Of a stretch of 7,403 nucleotides of DNA, positions 5,447 to 7,403 are shown one piece after another. The DNA lies in NCBI GenBank assembly GCA_025963815.1, contig JAOQAA010000179.1, positions 1-7,403 of the forward strand, read 5' to 3'. The position numbers were made by a program, and so were the translations under genes. The stretch's first letter is position 1. The number at the start of each line of letters is the position of its first letter. The stretch is from Capsulimonas sp. (GTDB lineage Bacteria > Armatimonadota > Armatimonadia > Armatimonadales > Capsulimonadaceae). The notes below the pieces were generated by a model. It made no database searches. It was not told the origin of the DNA and saw only the letters and a list, made by a program, of their open reading frames with translations.

Positions 5447-7255
5447 TTAACCCTTGCTGAGTTTGATTCGCTTCAGGTTCATGACCGCGAAACCAGGCTT
5501 ACTGGTCGGCGTAATCCGGAGCGTGTGCGTCCCCGGCGTCAGCGCCAGCATTCCCGGTAACGTCACGGTCTGGAAGTCCGACCATCCCGATGTGGCCGCG
5601 ATCGACCCGGTAATCCCCGTTTCGGCGCCGTCGAGACGCAGCGAGTACGCCGCCCCCTCCGCGCCCGGTTCGCAGGAGTATTCCAGCGCTGCTTGATAAG
5701 CGCCGCCGGCGTTCGCGGGGACGGAGATCTTCCATTCGGCGGCGTCGCCGGCCTCGGTCCAATATCCCAGGTTCGCGCTATCGCCGGCGCCTTGCAGAGC
5801 GATCGTGTCTCCTACGGGGGCTGCGCTCGCGGCGCCGAGATTGAAAGCGCCGTTGGTGTCCGGTGTGACGACGGCGGTCGTTTCCGTCACTGCTGGGGCT
5901 CCAGCCAGATTCAGAGCAATCGTCGTGGAAATGGGATCGAGCTTGCTCGGTCTGGAGATCGTCACGGTCCCATCCGCGTTTTTAGAAACTGTCAGCTTCT
6001 GACCGGTGGCGAGCGCCTTCGCGTTCTTCACGGGAGTTTGGAGGCCCGGCAGCGTCAGGCCGTTCTCCGGCCAGGAGAAGACATGGAGATAGAGTGTATT
6101 GCCCTTGACGGTGGCGCGGCCTTCAAATGGGAGACGCTTGAACGGACTGGCCTGTGCGCCGTAAATGCTTTGTCCATTGACCTTCAGCCACGCGCCCATC
6201 TGCTTGAGGCGCGACACTTCCGGTTCTGGAATGACCCCCTGGGCATCGGGGCCGACATTGAGCAGATAGTTGCCGCCCTTGGAGGCGATGTCGATCAAGT
6301 TGCGCGTGAGGTCTTCCGTGGACTTGAAGTCGAAGTCGTCCGATCGGTAGCCCCAGGTCGTGTTGATTGTCATGCACGATTCCCAGTCGCGGTCTTTGAA
6401 CCCGGTCGCGGGGACGCGCTGCTCGGGCGTCTCGGTGTCTCCCGAGAAGCCGCCGCCCAATCGGTTGTTGTAGATGATATTCGGCTGGAGTTTCAGCGCT
6501 TCGACAAACGGCGCGGCGCGCTCCGGGGTCATATCAATATCGGTGTCGAACCAGAAGCACGAGATCGGCCCGTATTTGGTCAGCAGTTCCCGAACCTGCG
6601 GTACGGAGACATTGCGCAGATACGCGTCGTAGTCGCCGTCCTGCGCCTTGTCCCAACGGCCGTCCACCGCGCCGCCGCCGGGATGATGCCAGTCCTGGGA
6701 CTGTGAATAGTAAATCCCGAACTTGATCCCCTTTTTGCGGCACGCCGCCGCCAGTTCGGCGACGGGATCTCGATGAAACGGCGCCCCGTCAACGATATTG
6801 AAGTCATCCACCTTCGTCTTAAACATCGCGAAGCCGTCGTGATGTTTGGCGGTGAAGATCAGATACTTCATGCCAGCATCCTTCGCGGCCTGCGCCCAGG
6901 CGTCGGCATTAAATTGCGTCGGGTTGAACTGCGGCGCCAGCGTCGCATAATCCGCCACGGGGATCTCGCCGTTGTGCATGATCCACTCGCCGTACCCCTG
7001 CGTATTGATCGCGCGGCCGCCGACCGGCTTGCCGTTCCAAATGCCGCCTGGGACAGCATATAAGCCCCAGTGGACAAACATACCGAAGCGCGCCTCGCGC
7101 CACCATTTCATGCGCGCATCACGCTGCGACTTGGTTTCGTGTGCGTGTGGGTCGTCGACATTCGTCATCGTGGCCTGCGCGGCGGCGTGTTTGGTCGAAA
7201 TGCTGGTCGAGATGAGGCCCGCGAGGGCGAGTATTGCAATGTGATTTGGTTTCAT
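5447..7255 (-). CDS. Secreted GH29 alpha-L-fucosidase with C-terminal carbohydrate-binding-like domain
   Basis: A 602-residue exported enzyme predicted to hydrolyse terminal alpha-L-fucose from glycans by the retaining GH29 mechanism. The signal peptide (residues 1-26, ending KHAAA|QA) supports ATG 7255; the frame is open upstream to 7396, but that extension is translated intergenic repeat. The catalytic barrel (about 40-345) shows the family blocks RFGMFVHWGLYAVPGG (56-71), TAKHHDGFAMF (135-145), GIYYSQSQDW (180-189), WFDTDIDMTPE (nucleophile Asp237), DRDWESCMTINTTWGY (288-303) and GGNYLLNVGPDAQGVIP (327-343). A beta-sandwich follows to about 445. Residues about 479-602 form a jelly-roll-like module (GYWTEAGDAAEW, SGWSDFQTVTLPG, FAVMNLKRIKL) resembling CBM6/35-type or fucosidase-associated binding domains. 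The nucleophile is followed by Thr, not the common Gly. Only a weak purine-rich site (AAGAA) precedes ATG. GH29 is near certain, while the substrate linkage is not determinable here. Confidence 0.95.
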   Translation of the reverse strand: MKPNHIAILALAGLISTSISTKHAAAQATMTNVDDPHAHETKSQRDARMKWWREARFGMFVHWGLYAVPGGIWNGKPVGGRAINTQGYGEWIMHNGEIPVADYATLAPQFNPTQFNADAWAQAAKDAGMKYLIFTAKHHDGFAMFKTKVDDFNIVDGAPFHRDPVAELAAACRKKGIKFGIYYSQSQDWHHPGGGAVDGRWDKAQDGDYDAYLRNVSVPQVRELLTKYGPISCFWFDTDIDMTPERAAPFVEALKLQPNIIYNNRLGGGFSGDTETPEQRVPATGFKDRDWESCMTINTTWGYRSDDFDFKSTEDLTRNLIDIASKGGNYLLNVGPDAQGVIPEPEVSRLKQMGAWLKVNGQSIYGAQASPFKRLPFEGRATVKGNTLYLHVFSWPENGLTLPGLQTPVKNAKALATGQKLTVSKNADGTVTISRPSKLDPISTTIALNLAGAPAVTETTAVVTPDTNGAFNLGAASAAPVGDTIALQGAGDSANLGYWTEAGDAAEWKISVPANAGGAYQAALEYSCEPGAEGAAYSLRLDGAETGITGSIAATSGWSDFQTVTLPGMLALTPGTHTLRITPTSKPGFAVMNLKRIKLSKG

Positions 7256-7272
7256 GGTTAGTTCTTGTTTAA

Positions 7273-7300
7273 GGGCGCGGCGTGGTCTTTCGGGGCGCCC
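7273..7300 (-). promoter_or_regulatory. Possible leader hairpin upstream of the fucosidase gene
   Basis: GGGCGC (7273-7278) and GCGCCC (7295-7300) are complementary 6-bp arms around a 16-nt loop, ending 17 nt before the fucosidase ATG. No clear promoter was found in 7256-7403, so the gene may be transcribed from further upstream or from a non-consensus promoter. Confidence 0.3.
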
Positions 7301-7308
7301 GTATATGA

Positions 7309-7358
7309 CCCACCCCGGCGCTTCGCGCCACCCCTCCCATGAAGCTGGGAAGGGTGGG
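7309..7358. repeat. Multi-hairpin GC-rich intergenic element (REP-like)
   Basis: Three nested pairings are visible: outer CCCACCC (7309-7315) with GGGTGGG (7352-7358), an inner hairpin GGCGC-TTC-GCGCC (7317-7329), and a second hairpin ACCCCTCCCA (7330-7339) with TGGGAAGGGT (7346-7355) with one mismatch. This compact cloverleaf-like layout is typical of dispersed extragenic repeats. I recall similar sequences scattered in bacterial genomes, but a second copy is not present in this window. Confidence 0.5.
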
Positions 7359-7403
7359 AAAAAGATTCTCGGACGAAAGCCGCCTGCAAAATCCATTCCT
7401 AAT

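Noticed and set aside
5693..6706. 337-codon open frame on the plus strand
   Set aside because: It is antisense to the GH29 catalytic domain, whose motifs are unmistakable.
7256..7396. N-terminal extension of the fucosidase frame to ATG 7396
   Set aside because: It would place 47 residues, translated from the hairpin repeat, before a good signal peptide; ATG 7255 is the sensible start.

Overview
The window looks like part of a GC-rich chromosome from a saprophytic Gram-negative-type bacterium, most likely Armatimonadota (Capsulimonas-like), with Planctomycetota as the less likely alternative. This is an inference. It rests on a DUF1559-type pseudopilin with the N-terminal signature [14 protein letters not shown] and an H-x9-DG motif, a GntR-helix-turn-helix/LacI-sensor hybrid regulator, secreted carbohydrate-active enzymes and a lipoprotein cytochrome c. 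No rRNA, tRNA, CRISPR array, transposase or phage gene is visible.

Layout, left to right. (1) 1-1957, minus: a secreted right-handed beta-helix protein resembling GH141-type glycoside hydrolases. It has a signal peptide and runs off the left edge, probably missing only its last few dozen residues. It is absent from a naive long-ORF view because its frame stays open to the window edge. (2) 1958-2232: a divergent intergenic region. (3) 2233-2952, plus: a monohaem cytochrome c lipoprotein starting at GTG, followed by a strong intrinsic terminator (2970-3007). (4) 3036-4202, minus: the GntR/LacI-type sugar-responsive repressor, convergent with the cytochrome gene. Its promoter carries a perfect TATAAT inside an inverted repeat. 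(5) 4333-5106, minus: the pseudopilin, closed by a terminator built on a 35-bp perfect palindrome (4279-4313). Two consensus-like sigma-70 promoters in tandem and a roughly 140-nt structured leader precede it. (6) 5107-5446: a conspicuously AT-rich control region with several palindromes and repeated TTTGGT words. (7) 5447-7255, minus: a secreted GH29 alpha-L-fucosidase with a C-terminal carbohydrate-binding-like domain. (8) 7256-7403: the GH29 upstream region, carrying a multi-hairpin GC-rich element that looks like a dispersed intergenic repeat.

How it may fit together: the fucosidase and the GH141-like protein would both be exported and act on fucose-containing or pectin-like polysaccharides, with a GntR/LacI-type regulator as the local sugar sensor. 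The regulator and pseudopilin promoters share an identical 13-bp stretch (CTTTGGTATAATA on the minus strand), so autoregulation together with control of the pseudopilin is plausible. The cytochrome c has no visible partner here. No wholly new system is evident. The most interesting part is the regulatory architecture between 4200 and 5450.
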